A stretch of 64,000 nt of DNA from Leptospira fluminis (GTDB lineage: Bacteria > Spirochaetota > Leptospiria > Leptospirales > Leptospiraceae): the NCBI RefSeq assembly GCF_004771275.1, contig NZ_RQEV01000001.1:1-64000 (forward strand), in the 5' to 3' direction. The position numbers were made by a program, and so were the translations under genes. The notes below the pieces were generated by a model. It ran no database searches, was not told where the DNA came from, and saw only the letters and a list, made by a program, of their open reading frames with translations. This document shows, piece by piece, positions 16,626 through 26,933 of this stretch (the stretch's first letter is position 1; each line of letters opens with the position of its first letter).

Positions 16626-18185
16626 TCAGCGTATGGGACCGGAAATACGGGACTTCCCGCGTCCTACAGTCGCGCCACAATCGTCGAAACGAAACAGATA
16701 AATGCTGGACCTTCTACCGTTCTTAGTCGGATTCAAGGAAACTACGAATTCCTCCAGAGGAGAGGAAGCGAATTCCGCCTCCAGACGCCAAGGCATTTCG
16801 GGATCGACTCCGTTCAGAAAATAATCCTTCCGAACGACGAATGCAGTGGAACAAGCGTCGTATGGATCGAAATTACTGATCTTGGGAAGGTGATTCTCGT
16901 CCATTTCAGTCACCGGCTCCAAGGTCCTGAGAGGAGATCGATAGGCGTAGGAAACCGGTAAATGCGGAACCGAATCCTTATACACGTAAACGTCCTGAAC
17001 GTCCGAATTCCTGTTCAGGTATCGAACCAAACCGATCACGTTGTTCTGGATCGTAAAAAAGGAAAGAAAACCGAGTAAGAGAAAATTCAACACGAAAAAG
17101 GAAACGATCCTCGGATCCAATACACTTTTTCGTTTATCCCACCAATAAGCGAATAGAGGGGCCGCCAATACCAGGAGAATCGGAAATATCGGTAGGAGAA
17201 ATCTTTCCTCCTTATGCGGAACACAGGAATGGAAAAACAGAAAGACCAAAGCATACGAAAGTGCGGGGAACAAGCCGCTATAAGTCGACTTCCAACGGAA
17301 ATCCGTATACTTTCCGATCAGAAACGGAAAAAGACTGGCTCCCAACACCGACGGAACGTACGCGAACCAAGGTGAGGTGCCGTATTCGGAGGAATGAGAT
17401 AAATTGTATTTAAGATACGCGATTAAAGAAGAATGAAAGGATCCTCTAAAAATAAGATCCGGTAGTCCTGTCAGAAAAAAAGCGAACACACCGGAAGCGA
17501 TCAAAACCGCGCTCTGTCGGATATTTTTGTGTTTTATACTTTTATAAATAACCATTCCAGCGAGCGGTAGTACACATATGCCGGACTGGAAACGGAAAAG
17601 TGCCGAAACGGAACACCACAATACCGACCAAACGATATCCGTATCCTTTCCTGAGATCCAGTATCTGGAAGCGTAGTAGGCGCTCGATAACAGAAAAGGG
17701 GCCGACATGGACTCGATCAATGCGCGCGTGGATACGAAGGGCATTAAAAAATGAAGGGAGAGTAAAAAAAGTCCCGTCAATGGAATCCACGTCTCGTATC
17801 CGCTTTTTCTCGCATCCTTACTTTCCGAATCGAACAGAAAAGAAAGATATCTATACCCGACAAAAAGAGTGATCGAGGAAAAAATTCCGAGCGTCACGAA
17901 GACGGCTCGGATCTGGTCCAGAGGGTCCGTAAATCCGAGTTGGTACGCGACCTTAGCGGCGCAACGTATCAGTAGATCCGGCAAAAGGGAACGGATCTCC
18001 GGAACGGAGGAAACAGGATCGATAAAGGACAAAGAAGCGGACTGCGCCGGAATCGAAAAGAAAAGGATATAATAATCGTCCAACGCGAGATAACCGTAAT
18101 TGAATATCGCCGTTGCGATCCGGACGAACACCCCCAGGATTAGCAGGAGCCAGAACCATTTCGCTTTAAAAAGGGATTTTTCCAT
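16626..18185 (-). CDS. GT22-family (PIG-B/ALG-like) membrane mannosyltransferase
   Basis: The 519-residue protein has about ten membrane segments. The GT22 signature HKEERFLLPIFP is at about 320-335, and an acidic pair (LALDDYY) lies in the first periplasmic loop near residue 35, where GT-C enzymes keep their catalytic Asp. GT22 enzymes transfer mannose from polyprenyl-phosphate mannose on the outer face of the membrane, and the next gene encodes a matching donor synthase. The C-terminal 100 residues are soluble and unfamiliar. The acceptor glycan is unknown. Confidence 0.82.
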   Translation of the reverse strand: MEKSLFKAKWFWLLLILGVFVRIATAIFNYGYLALDDYYILFFSIPAQSASLSFIDPVSSVPEIRSLLPDLLIRCAAKVAYQLGFTDPLDQIRAVFVTLGIFSSITLFVGYRYLSFLFDSESKDARKSGYETWIPLTGLFLLSLHFLMPFVSTRALIESMSAPFLLSSAYYASRYWISGKDTDIVWSVLWCSVSALFRFQSGICVLPLAGMVIYKSIKHKNIRQSAVLIASGVFAFFLTGLPDLIFRGSFHSSLIAYLKYNLSHSSEYGTSPWFAYVPSVLGASLFPFLIGKYTDFRWKSTYSGLFPALSYALVFLFFHSCVPHKEERFLLPIFPILLVLAAPLFAYWWDKRKSVLDPRIVSFFVLNFLLLGFLSFFTIQNNVIGLVRYLNRNSDVQDVYVYKDSVPHLPVSYAYRSPLRTLEPVTEMDENHLPKISNFDPYDACSTAFVVRKDYFLNGVDPEMPWRLEAEFASSPLEEFVVSLNPTKNGRRSSIYLFRFDDCGATVGRGKSRISGPIR

Positions 18186-18434
18186 TCAGGATATACCAAC
18201 TGAATTTCATATCAAATCGATAGCAGTTCAATTACACATCGGTAAATAGTGAACACGATGATTCGAATCCGGATATACGATAAGATTTCGTTTCCCAATT
18301 GTCCGAAAACTGTAACCGAATGCTAACTCTTAAATTCTTGCCGCCCTCACGCCGCAAAGGCCGGGGTCGTAGCAACAAGATCACTCGTTGGAGATCCGTC
18401 GTAAAAAGGGGAAGAAAATAACGACGACTCTAAT

Positions 18435-19946
18435 CTATAACGACAAATCGTCGCGGATCCATTCGGAATAATGCCGAGTCGCCTCCCGAGCAGCTCGGTA
18501 AGTAAGATGGTGCGGATCCAAGAATCCGCGCTTATCGGAAATCAATGCGGATGCATCGTGGAAATAAACTCCGTCTGATTTCAGAGAATCTAAAAATTGC
18601 AGGTATCCTTTGTACCAAGCTCCGCTTTCATAAGAGTTCCTTTCCAACGGATTTTCCGGAGAGTTGATGAGTATCACCTTAATCCCTCTCTCTTTCAAAA
18701 AGGATACCGTTTTTCTCAAGTATTTCATCTCGGACCATTCCAGATAGGAATCGGAAGAGGAAAGCAACTCCTTACTCTTGCGTATCGTTTTCAGACGATT
18801 CAACGCTCCTTCTTCCTCTTGGTTTTTGTACAACCGGAGATCGTAGTCCTCGTCGTATTCTCGGGGACTCATACCGGCCAAACGGGAATCGTCCAAGCTT
18901 TCCGTTCTTCTATAGGAAATTTCCCTTCTAAAATCCCTTCTGCAGAAATTCTGGGACAATCGGATCCCGTAAATTTCCTCGCGGCCGAAGATGCGAGCAT
19001 CCACTTCTTCGGAAGAAACCGGCGTATCCGTTTCAAAACGTAACCGAACCGTTTTAGGCCGATCGGAAAACTCGATGTCCAGTTTATGCCATCCGGACTT
19101 TTCGTATCTACGCTCCCAAATCGGTTCCGATCTTCCTACCCGAAAGACGGCTAACTTAGCATCGGGTCTGTGCAAAAAGAAACTGTCCCTCAGGAACGCG
19201 CCGTTTATCTCGCATTCTATCTCGAATTCCGGTTTCGCCCAACCTCTTAAATAGATTCCGTTTTCCGGAACGATGCCCGTATAATAGTGATAGGACCTTC
19301 CCAAGCGGAACCTATGCATGTACCAAGCTACGAACGGATCGTAAAAGAAACTCCTGAGCCGTACGGAAAACAGGAAAGATCGGATGAGAAAGTCCTGAAG
19401 GTTCGATTTACTTAATGTTCCGATCTCCCGCCACCTCTCCTTCAGGAACGATTGCGGATATAAGAGTCGATTCTGATGCCTAGCCTCCACCGAGTCCTGA
19501 AAATATTTCGCCTCGTCGAAATACAATATATTTTCTTTTTTATTAATATACTCCAGTTGAAAATCGGCGGGATTGAAGACGTAAACGACGGCGGTCGGAT
19601 TTTTGGAGGCGATATCCTCCTTATAAAAATAAAAATCGGAAGGAGACATGGACGGATGCGCATAGAATTCCGCACGAACCTGCTCCGTTTTTGCAAAAGA
19701 ATCCGCCGGAAAGATCCCCTCCGGAAATACGGAATACAAGGCTACACTACTACCGACGATGAGAGTTCCTTTTTCGGATCCCTGAAATTCGATGTTCCGT
19801 CTCTTAGAAAGGAAATTGTACCAAGGAGACGTATCCCATTCCATTTCGTTAGGAAAGTTGAAAACGATGCCGTAAAAAAGAACCCGATCCACCACCAGAG
19901 AACCGATCGAAAAAACGATCGCAGCCGCAAATACTTTGAGCTTCAA
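18435..19946 (-). CDS. Membrane-anchored SGNH-hydrolase-like protein
   Basis: The 503-residue protein has one N-terminal membrane segment (VFAAAIVFSIGSLVVD). TLIVGSSVALYSVFPEG near 62-78 resembles the GxS nucleophile block of SGNH esterases. Near the C-terminus, VILINSPENPLE and FLDPHHLTYRAARE fit the Asn-type and D-x-x-H blocks. The middle, about 230-330, is beta-rich and may bind carbohydrate. An O-acetyl transfer or removal role on surface glycan fits the neighbouring mannosyltransferases but is an inference. A gap of 249 bases, in which I see no gene, separates it from the GT22 gene. Confidence 0.6.
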   Translation of the reverse strand: MKLKVFAAAIVFSIGSLVVDRVLFYGIVFNFPNEMEWDTSPWYNFLSKRRNIEFQGSEKGTLIVGSSVALYSVFPEGIFPADSFAKTEQVRAEFYAHPSMSPSDFYFYKEDIASKNPTAVVYVFNPADFQLEYINKKENILYFDEAKYFQDSVEARHQNRLLYPQSFLKERWREIGTLSKSNLQDFLIRSFLFSVRLRSFFYDPFVAWYMHRFRLGRSYHYYTGIVPENGIYLRGWAKPEFEIECEINGAFLRDSFFLHRPDAKLAVFRVGRSEPIWERRYEKSGWHKLDIEFSDRPKTVRLRFETDTPVSSEEVDARIFGREEIYGIRLSQNFCRRDFRREISYRRTESLDDSRLAGMSPREYDEDYDLRLYKNQEEEGALNRLKTIRKSKELLSSSDSYLEWSEMKYLRKTVSFLKERGIKVILINSPENPLERNSYESGAWYKGYLQFLDSLKSDGVYFHDASALISDKRGFLDPHHLTYRAAREATRHYSEWIRDDLSL

Positions 19947-20283
19947 ATTTATCTCCCGAAAAATTCCGCCGCACCTTTCGGCGAACTCGCTCTACAAGCA
20001 CCTCCCTAAGTTGAGAAAAACGAAGCAACCGAAATTCCGCTTTTAGAGGAACGGCAAAAAACCGAAAAGAAAGACGATCGTCATAAAATCGAAGAGATCC
20101 GTTATTTTTGTAAAAAAAGAAAGCGGATTATCGAACGGCGTTCGTATCCGTTCGATAACTCCCATCAAGGACCTTGGAAATAAATTATACATTCATGATA
20201 TATAATATGAACCTAGGTCTAGCCGAGAAAAGAGGTCACAAAATTCTTGCGGTTAAGAATGCTAAGAAAAATCTAGGGAGGAT
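19947..20283. other. Divergent intergenic region with promoter-like AT stretch
   Basis: The region lies between two divergent genes. It contains an 11-bp perfect inverted repeat at 20128-20158 and an AT-rich promoter-like stretch (GATATATAATATG, about 20198-20210). No protein frame here has good start signals. Confidence 0.6.
20128..20158. promoter_or_regulatory. Perfect 11-bp inverted repeat, probable operator
   Basis: TTATCGAACGG at 20128-20138 pairs exactly with CCGTTCGATAA at 20148-20158. The 9-base centre holds another CGTTCG, so CGAACG-type half-sites occur three times in 31 bases. It has no T run in the direction of either gene end and sits in a divergent promoter region, which favours an operator over a terminator. 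Confidence 0.55.
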
Positions 20284-21240
20284 ATGTCCGACCCGATGCC
20301 GACAAGGCAAAACCAAAGGAAACAAGGAGGGCTCCGACTCGGACATTTTTTATCGTATATTTTCCTACGATCAATCCTACTTCCTTTTTCCTTCCTTCCT
20401 TACAGAGCCTGCATCTTTCTAGGCTCGGCGTTGATTCTTCTATTTTATCCTTTTGCGAGAAGACACCGTAAAATCGCTTACAAGAACCTGAGTCACGCCT
20501 TTCCCGAGTTGGGTCCGCACGAACTCCGTTCCCTAGTCTTTAGGCACTTCCGATTTTTAGGAGTGATCCTGGGTTGCTTCTTTTACGAACAGAGGAAACC
20601 TCGGGTTTGGACCGAAAAATACATCTCTTACGACAAAGCTTCCGAACTGCTGGAAAAAGAACTGCACGAGAAAGGCACCGGCGTCGTCATCGTTTCAGGT
20701 CACATCGGAAATTGGGAGAGCATGGCGATCTACATGCCTTTACGTCTTCCTAAAGTAGGAACCCTCTTCAAACCGGCCAGGAATCAATACGTTGGGAATT
20801 GGGTGGATTCCCGGAGAAAGAACGCGGGCACTGTCGCGACGATTCCGATCGATAGACCCACCGAGGCTCTACGAAAATTAAAGGGGGGATACTGGCTCGC
20901 TTTTTTTGCGGACCAGAACGCGGGTAAAAGCGGAATTTTCGTGCCCTTTTTAAACCGGCCTGCCTCCACTCACCAAGGCCCCGCCGTCATGGCTTATACC
21001 GCCAAAGTCCCTTTGGTATTTTATACCACCGTTTACAAAGGACGGGGAAAGTTCGAAGTTTCCTGCGAGGACCTGGGAGTCCCCTACCTTCTTGCCGGAG
21101 AAACAAAGGAGGATATGATCTTGAGAACCACAAAGCTATGGACGGAAGTTTTGGAGGAAAAAATCAAAAAGAATCCCGAACAGTATTTCTGGGTCCACAG
21201 GAGATGGAAAACCCAACCGACGGATCTCTTCCTCAAATAA
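20284..21240 (+). CDS. LpxL/HtrB-type lysophospholipid or lipid A acyltransferase
   Basis: The 318-residue protein has one membrane segment (about 24-56) and the acyltransferase H-x4-E motif in SGHIGNWE (H140, E145). Other family landmarks are FADQNAGKSGIFVPFLNRPAST and FWVHRRWKTQP near the end. Members add secondary acyl chains to lipid A at the inner membrane. GGGAGG lies very close to the ATG at 20284; a second ATG four codons on has no better site. It is transcribed alone and ends in a terminator. Confidence 0.9.
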   Translation: MSDPMPTRQNQRKQGGLRLGHFLSYIFLRSILLPFSFLPYRACIFLGSALILLFYPFARRHRKIAYKNLSHAFPELGPHELRSLVFRHFRFLGVILGCFFYEQRKPRVWTEKYISYDKASELLEKELHEKGTGVVIVSGHIGNWESMAIYMPLRLPKVGTLFKPARNQYVGNWVDSRRKNAGTVATIPIDRPTEALRKLKGGYWLAFFADQNAGKSGIFVPFLNRPASTHQGPAVMAYTAKVPLVFYTTVYKGRGKFEVSCEDLGVPYLLAGETKEDMILRTTKLWTEVLEEKIKKNPEQYFWVHRRWKTQPTDLFLK

Positions 21241-21242
21241 AT

Positions 21243-21275
21243 AACCCGACGACTTCTTTCGGGTTCATATTTTTT
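21243..21275 (+). terminator. Rho-independent terminator after the acyltransferase gene
   Basis: AACCCGA pairs with TCGGGTT around a 9-base loop, followed a few bases later by six T. It begins three bases after the TAA. Confidence 0.8.
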
Positions 21276-21301
21276 CCTCTGCGACCGATCCTAGTAATGG
21301 A

Positions 21302-22117
21302 ATGATTTCTTTTCGCTCTTCCGCCGTATCGGTTTTGGTTTTCCTACATACCGTCCTGATCCCTTGGGCCTCCGTAGATTCGGAAAACGTACCGCAAACT
21401 GCGCCTCGGGAAAAGAGTCTAGAAATGTTCCTGCCGGACTCCGAAAACCGTGATCCTTGGGAACACAGTCCTCTCGAATTTCAAGACCCGGATTTTCTCG
21501 GAGATTTCTCCGAAGACAATTCCAAATCCTTGGTTCTGAAAGCCCGCGAAGATCTGAGCAGGGCGCTGGACGTCTTTCAAAAAACCTGGGAAGAGACCGA
21601 TCGAAAACGGAAGGAAGAAGAAGCGAGAAATCTAGACTCGGAAAGATACGATTGGCAACGTCGGATGAGATTGGAAAATCTGGAAAGAAGCCTGAATCGG
21701 GAATTGGCCAAGTCTAGACAGGAATCCGTCACTCTCCTGGCCGCAGCTTCCCGCAATCTGGACAAAGTAAAGAGTCCGAAAGTACGCAAGACCCGGAACT
21801 ATCTGGAAACCCAAGCGGGGGTCTATCGCGAACTTATCAAGCACCAGTACGCTATGAAGAACTACGTGCAATCCGCCGAATTTCTGGAAAAGTATTTGGA
21901 CCTGGACCCTAGTTTCGGCGAAGAAACGGAACCGCACCGACTGCTCGCGTTCTGTTACGAAAGATTGGCGCTGGCGGCCAAAAAAAGCCGGGACGAAACC
22001 GACATGGAACGGTATCTTTCCTTAAAGCGAAAGCACGGAATACTTTACGCGAAACTAAAATACGGCAGCGATTCCTACGAATTCAAAAGAATGGTGCAAC
22101 TTCTCGCCAAGGATTAA
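21302..22117 (+). CDS. Exported coiled-coil hypothetical protein
   Basis: The 271-residue protein has a signal peptide (SVLVFLHTVLIPWASVDS). A long charged helical region (about 80-160, EETDRKRKEEEARNLDSER) leads into a TPR-like helical tail (YVQSAEFLEKYLDLDPSF). I do not recognise a family. It may be a structural envelope protein. It stands alone between a terminator and a convergent gene. Confidence 0.65.
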   Translation: MISFRSSAVSVLVFLHTVLIPWASVDSENVPQTAPREKSLEMFLPDSENRDPWEHSPLEFQDPDFLGDFSEDNSKSLVLKAREDLSRALDVFQKTWEETDRKRKEEEARNLDSERYDWQRRMRLENLERSLNRELAKSRQESVTLLAAASRNLDKVKSPKVRKTRNYLETQAGVYRELIKHQYAMKNYVQSAEFLEKYLDLDPSFGEETEPHRLLAFCYERLALAAKKSRDETDMERYLSLKRKHGILYAKLKYGSDSYEFKRMVQLLAKD

Positions 22118-22137
22118 AACGGCATCCTTCCGGATTC

Positions 22138-23073
22138 TCAGGTAGGTTCGGACAGACCCAATTCCTTGCGCAGCCTTTTATTTTCCTCCACCAATTCCCG
22201 GATCTCCTGTTCAGTATAAGCGAACAGTTTGGTCTGAGCTTCGAGGATCCGATTCATCTCGATTTCTTCGATACTGGAGTATTCCAATGCTCTTTCGGTG
22301 GCCTTTCTAAGTTCCAGGGCGTGCTTCAATTCCATGGTTTTTAGAGTATCTATGATTTCGGAAACCTTCAATCTTTCGTGAAGAGTCAATAGCTCCTGGT
22401 TTTTCAACTCGTTCACACGTTCTATGGCTTTATTGATGTCTTCGTTATTCTTCTTGATTTTGGCCTCGAATTCGAGGATCGCATGCAGAGCGGCATTTGC
22501 CTTATTCGCGTCCTGGTATTCCTTGTTTGCCAGCTCGAATACGCCCTCAAAGAAGCCTACGTTCGCAAGACAACTATTTCCGATCTCGTTCGCGATGAGC
22601 TTGAAGAATTCCGTTTGGATCACCCTATCCAATATGATGCGCAACGTTCTGGGTTGAACGGGATTTTCCAGCACCTCCGTCTTTCCTTTAGGGGAAAGTT
22701 TCGGAAAAATCTCCTCGGCGTCGGGAGATACGACTATGATCAAAGCCACGAAAGGATGCAACTCGAAGCGCTTTAAGAAGTCGTCCTTGATTTCGTTCCA
22801 ATCTTTGATTTGGGTATTTACGTAAAAAACGTTGATATCCTGCGGATCCAGCTCGATGCTTTTGTATTCCTTCAGTACGACTTTACGTAATTCTATATTG
22901 ATTCGAGGGTGTTTCCAGATATGGACGGGGAATTCCGCTCCGGAAGTGATATGCCATATATTTGCGGTTTTCAAAGCCGACTTCCCCCTATCAATTCTTT
23001 TCGCATAAGTCGATTCGGAACGTCCCGGTATGCCGTCCGGGGATTTTAACCCCTTCCGTCCCGGTTTCTCCAT
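22138..23073 (-). CDS. Coiled-coil protein with receiver-like N-terminal domain
   Basis: The 311-residue cytoplasmic protein has an alpha/beta N-terminal part. The stretch [20 protein letters not shown] leading to [22 protein letters not shown] resembles the last strands of a response-regulator receiver, but no phosphorylatable Asp motif is obvious. Residues 190-305 form a long coiled coil. The start is taken at the ATG at 23073, overlapping the LptF/LptG gene by 28 bases; upstream sequence in the frame is shadow of that gene. No strong ribosome site is visible, so coupling is likely. Confidence 0.65.
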   Translation of the reverse strand: MEKPGRKGLKSPDGIPGRSESTYAKRIDRGKSALKTANIWHITSGAEFPVHIWKHPRINIELRKVVLKEYKSIELDPQDINVFYVNTQIKDWNEIKDDFLKRFELHPFVALIIVVSPDAEEIFPKLSPKGKTEVLENPVQPRTLRIILDRVIQTEFFKLIANEIGNSCLANVGFFEGVFELANKEYQDANKANAALHAILEFEAKIKKNNEDINKAIERVNELKNQELLTLHERLKVSEIIDTLKTMELKHALELRKATERALEYSSIEEIEMNRILEAQTKLFAYTEQEIRELVEENKRLRKELGLSEPT

Positions 23074-24827
23074 AAGGATAATTTGTTGAGTACCACTGTC
23101 AATTTCGTTTTTAGGGGCTCGAAAACCCGAAAAATACGATCGAAAAAATCGAAGACGGGAGAAAGCCGGTCCGTGGTCCGGTTCAAAAATTTCATAACGG
23201 GAAGCGGAAGTCTCATGTCCGTGCGTTTCAGCATGATGTTGAGACTGATGATCGTCACCACGATATTTCCCGCCCAAGGACCCAACCATACCGGAACCTT
23301 GCTGTTATCGGAAACGTTGCTTCCTAGAGTGAACAATCCCCAATAGATGATGATCAGAACCACGGCCATCGTGAAACTCATCCCTTTTCCCGATCTTTTG
23401 ACTACCAGACCTAAAGGCAGGGAAATAATGGAAAATATCAGGCAGGAGAGAGGCATCGCGATCCTTCTATGGATCTCCACGTTGAACTTTGCCAGCACCT
23501 TCTTGGACTGCTTTAACAGCGCGTCCAATTGGGTCAGGATCGAGAACTTTTGGGTTTTTTCGGAAGCGGAAATATTCGGGTCTTGAGCCGTCTGAAGTAC
23601 TTCCAACTGCAACTGGGTGACCATCTGCTTGAGGCCGCCGATCCCCTTGATGGAAAGGCCCATTTCCTTTAGGATTTCCAAACCGGGAATATTTTCCAAA
23701 CCTTCGCTTTCGATGCTATTTCGAATGGAGATCAAAACCGGCATGGTAAAAGTCTCCGGACTTACGTTCAATTCCAGAGTCTTCTTTTCTTCCTTCTTCG
23801 GGATATTGTAATCCATCTCCCCGTTTCTCAAGTCGTATACGGAAAAGCCCTTCTTGTCCTGGTTCCACTCCAAAATCCACCCGCCCTTCAACCGGATGGA
23901 TTTTTCGAACTCCCCGTTCGGTCCCAATTTTTCCACCAAGGTTCCTTTCTTAGCGGCGATGATCTGCGACATGCGGGATCCGCCCATAGGAATCGCGGTG
24001 GTGCCTATGTAAAAATATTCGTCCCCTTCGAGAGAGATCGTCCATTCCCTGATCTGAACGCCGCTCAATTCTCCGGACTCGGGATTGACCCCTTCGGTAT
24101 ACATGGTCCGCCCTTTTTCTTCAAAGAGCCCCTGGGTTTTATCCCCGCTGAATTGTCCCGGAGTCATGGCGAGCAACGGGTTATAAGCCATCACCCATTT
24201 GTTGAACTCTTCCATCTTTCTCGTATTTTCCGGGGAAAGAAAAAAGTTGAGATACCCCACCAAGAGAGCCATCACCGTTCCGAAAAGCAAAAACACGACG
24301 TAGATTCTGGAGAAGCTGATTCCTGCGGAACGGATCGCAGTGATTTCCGAATCTCCGGACAGTCTTCCCGCCGCCATCACTCCGCTCATAAGACAAGCCA
24401 TGGGAATCGTCATCGGCATGATATTCCCTAAAAGATAACCGAAGTAATCCAATAAACGAAACGGATCCACCCCCTTACCTACGAATAGACCTATCATCTT
24501 TTGCAGGGCGAGAGCCATGTAAATGGTGGTAAAGAAAAGAAGGGAAACGAAGAAAGGAGGAACGATCTCGGAAAGAATATAACGATCTAGGATGGGAATC
24601 CTTCTCAAAAATTTTTCTCGGTCCGTATGGACAAAGAATCCGGGAGGAAGATCGGCTACCGTATGTACTCGAACGGAACGAAGATCCGTACCCTGCCGGA
24701 CCTTTCCCTGTGCTTCCACACCGAAACCTTCCGTGGTCTTCCCTTTTGCCGCCTTTCCCTTTTTAGCGGCGGGAGCGGATTCGGTTGCGGCGACTTTCCC
24801 CTTTTTCGGCGGGGAAACTTTTTTCAA
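23046..24827 (-). CDS. LptF/LptG (YjgP/YjgQ) family lipopolysaccharide export permease
   Basis: The 593-residue membrane protein belongs to the permease pair that lifts LPS out of the inner membrane with LptB. Membrane segments flank a periplasmic beta-rich domain: [40 protein letters not shown] start (about 70-110), [16 protein letters not shown], and a C-terminal set with [21 protein letters not shown]. It is longer than usual because of a Lys/Ala/Pro-rich tail of about 55 residues at the N-terminus and a helical insert near 440-490. I take the TTG at 24827, which overlaps the miaB stop in TTGA and has GGAAGG eight bases upstream. It is translationally coupled to miaB. Confidence 0.88.
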   Translation of the reverse strand: MKKVSPPKKGKVAATESAPAAKKGKAAKGKTTEGFGVEAQGKVRQGTDLRSVRVHTVADLPPGFFVHTDREKFLRRIPILDRYILSEIVPPFFVSLLFFTTIYMALALQKMIGLFVGKGVDPFRLLDYFGYLLGNIMPMTIPMACLMSGVMAAGRLSGDSEITAIRSAGISFSRIYVVFLLFGTVMALLVGYLNFFLSPENTRKMEEFNKWVMAYNPLLAMTPGQFSGDKTQGLFEEKGRTMYTEGVNPESGELSGVQIREWTISLEGDEYFYIGTTAIPMGGSRMSQIIAAKKGTLVEKLGPNGEFEKSIRLKGGWILEWNQDKKGFSVYDLRNGEMDYNIPKKEEKKTLELNVSPETFTMPVLISIRNSIESEGLENIPGLEILKEMGLSIKGIGGLKQMVTQLQLEVLQTAQDPNISASEKTQKFSILTQLDALLKQSKKVLAKFNVEIHRRIAMPLSCLIFSIISLPLGLVVKRSGKGMSFTMAVVLIIIYWGLFTLGSNVSDNSKVPVWLGPWAGNIVVTIISLNIMLKRTDMRLPLPVMKFLNRTTDRLSPVFDFFDRIFRVFEPLKTKLTVVLNKLSLWRNRDGRG

Positions 24828-26173
24828 GCAAGGATCCTTCCCCTGAGGGTAGCGCTGGTGGCGGAGAGAATTTCCACAGGAACCGTTCTGCCGATCCAAG
24901 AGGAAGCCTCTCCTTCTTTCGGAATCGGAAACACGGTCATACGTCCGCAAGGAGTTCTTCCGCAGGCTTCCTCGACGGACTTTTTAGAAAGACCTTCTAC
25001 CAGAATCGGAAAAGTTTTCCCGATGCGAGCCCGATTCCGTTCCAAAGAAATCGCTGTCTGAAGATCGACGAGCTTAGTGAGTCGTTCGGATTTCACTTCT
25101 TCCGGCACGTCGTCCGGAAGTCTCCTCTGGGCGACGGTCCCTTCCCTTTCCGAATATTTGAACATAAAGGCCATATCGAAACCGACGGAGCGCACCGTTT
25201 CCAAAGTGTCTTCGTACTCCTCTTCGGTTTCTCCCGGAAAGCCCACGATGATATCCGTAGTGAGTCCGACGTCCGGAACATAGCTCCTGATCCTCTTCGC
25301 TACTTCCAGAAATTCCTCCCTGGAGTAGCTCCTTTTCATATCGGAGAGTACCTTCGTATTTCCGGATTGCAACGGTAGATGGATATTCGGACAAAATCTG
25401 GGATTTTCCGCCATGAGTTCCAAAAGATGTAAAGGAAAATCTTTGGGATGAGGAGAAGTGAATCGGATTCTCTCTATCTCAGTCTCTTCCAAAAGCATTC
25501 TAGTCAGCCCCGCAAAATCCGTCCCCTCGTGAGAATAAGAATTCACGTTTTGTCCTAGGAGAGTTAGTTGCTTGATTCCTTGGGAAACCAAGTCCCGAGT
25601 CTCCCTTACGATAGACAGCGGATCCCGACTTCTTTCGCGACCACGGGTATAAGGTACTACGCAGAAAGTACAGAAATTATTGCATCCCCTCATGATCGTC
25701 ACGAATGCCTGCACGCCATTGACGACCCTGGGCTCGATCTCGTCGTACGTTTCGATCTTAGAAAGGCGCGTCAAGGAAACGGACTTTTCTCCGTTTCGAA
25801 TTCTGGAAATCAGATCCGGGAGCGTCCTGTAATTATCGGGTCCGACCACCAGATCGAGAGGAAGTTCTTGATGAAAAAGATCTTCTCCTAGATTTTGGGC
25901 CATGCAACCCAACACTCCAATCACCAAAGAGGGATTCCTTTTTTTAAGGTATCCTAGACTTTGGAGCCTGCCGTAAATCTTCGCGTGCGCATTTTCGCGG
26001 ATCGCACAGGTATTCAAAAAAATAACGTCCGAGTCCTCAGGATTCGAGACGGTTTCGAACTGGGCTCCTTGCATCAGGCTGGTTACGATTCCGGAATCAT
26101 ATTCGTTCATCTGGCAGCCGTAGGTCTCAACATAGACCTTACCGGTCTTTACCGACCCTTCTAAGACACTCAT
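24824..26173 (-). CDS. miaB: tRNA-2-methylthio-N6-isopentenyladenosine synthase
   Basis: The 449-residue radical-SAM enzyme adds a methylthio group to i6A37 of tRNAs. The N-terminal UPF0004 domain holds the auxiliary cluster cysteines C20 (YGCQMN), C56 (NTCAIRE) and C90 (LGCMAQ). The radical-SAM cysteines are C164, C168 and C171 ([18 protein letters not shown]), and a TRAM domain forms the C-terminus. The frame is open to 26293, but I choose the ATG at 26173 because it matches the usual length and avoids the divergent gene. It heads an operon with the LPS permease gene. Confidence 0.95.
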   Translation of the reverse strand: MSVLEGSVKTGKVYVETYGCQMNEYDSGIVTSLMQGAQFETVSNPEDSDVIFLNTCAIRENAHAKIYGRLQSLGYLKKRNPSLVIGVLGCMAQNLGEDLFHQELPLDLVVGPDNYRTLPDLISRIRNGEKSVSLTRLSKIETYDEIEPRVVNGVQAFVTIMRGCNNFCTFCVVPYTRGRERSRDPLSIVRETRDLVSQGIKQLTLLGQNVNSYSHEGTDFAGLTRMLLEETEIERIRFTSPHPKDFPLHLLELMAENPRFCPNIHLPLQSGNTKVLSDMKRSYSREEFLEVAKRIRSYVPDVGLTTDIIVGFPGETEEEYEDTLETVRSVGFDMAFMFKYSEREGTVAQRRLPDDVPEEVKSERLTKLVDLQTAISLERNRARIGKTFPILVEGLSKKSVEEACGRTPCGRMTVFPIPKEGEASSWIGRTVPVEILSATSATLRGRILA

Positions 26174-26285
26174 AAGACGAGTTTCCGGGGTCGAAATCGG
26201 GTGTAAAGGGGATTTCCCCCGTTTTTCGGATGCGAAAAATCGTTTCCTATTCCGGCAGGAATCGGAGAAAATCGATCCATCGACG

Positions 26286-26933
26286 GTGGACAAAGTGACG
26301 ATTCTTGGGAACGGCTTGAACCGAAAAACGGATTACTACGAAATCTTGGGACTCGCGAGAGACGCGCAAAAAGAAGATATCGAGGAAGCTTTTTGGAATT
26401 ATGTTACCGAATTGGATTCGCATGAATGGCTCCCCGAAAAGGGAGAAGCCTTTAGGGAAGGACTAAAGGCTTATTACATCCTATCGGATCCGGAGCGAAG
26501 AAAACGTTACGACGGTTCTTTGGATTACGAATTGGTGCTACTGGATCCGAACGGAGTGCCCGAGGAATTCGAAAGATACTTCGAAGTCCAAAAGATCAAC
26601 ACACCCAAGGAATACCAAAGACTGTACCGTCAATTTTTGGTTCTGAAATACGAACGGGAAGACAAACTTTGGTCTCTTAGAAACACGACCCTATTTTTCC
26701 TAGGATGTTTCACGTTTTTGATGGCGATATCGATCGTGCTGGTAATCTTCCAAAAAAACGGTTGGCTCTCTACCGAATCCGACCTTTTTTACCGAAAGTG
26801 GGGCCTGTTTCTTTCTTCCGGTTTGATGGGAGGGGGATATTTCTTCTTCCGGGTCCTTTTTTTGAATCGGGTGCTGTTACAAAGGGAAAAAAAGAGAGAC
26901 CAAGAGATAGATGAAGAAAGCCGCCAAGCTTGA
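26286..26933 (+). CDS. Membrane J-domain-like protein lacking the HPD motif
   Basis: The 215-residue protein begins with a DnaJ-like fold: [22 protein letters not shown], then [21 protein letters not shown]. Between helices II and III, where J-proteins have His-Pro-Asp, the sequence is [10 protein letters not shown], so it should not stimulate DnaK in the usual way. Two membrane segments follow (about 135-160 and 177-195). The GTG at 26286 is the first start in the frame, and I see no strong ribosome site. Its end overlaps the YkgJ-like gene by 23 bases. Confidence 0.7.
   Translation: MDKVTILGNGLNRKTDYYEILGLARDAQKEDIEEAFWNYVTELDSHEWLPEKGEAFREGLKAYYILSDPERRKRYDGSLDYELVLLDPNGVPEEFERYFEVQKINTPKEYQRLYRQFLVLKYEREDKLWSLRNTTLFFLGCFTFLMAISIVLVIFQKNGWLSTESDLFYRKWGLFLSSGLMGGGYFFFRVLFLNRVLLQREKKRDQEIDEESRQA

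Noticed and set aside
18186..18434. Possible RNA gene in the gap upstream of the GT22 gene
   Set aside because: No tRNA cloverleaf or other known RNA fold could be traced.
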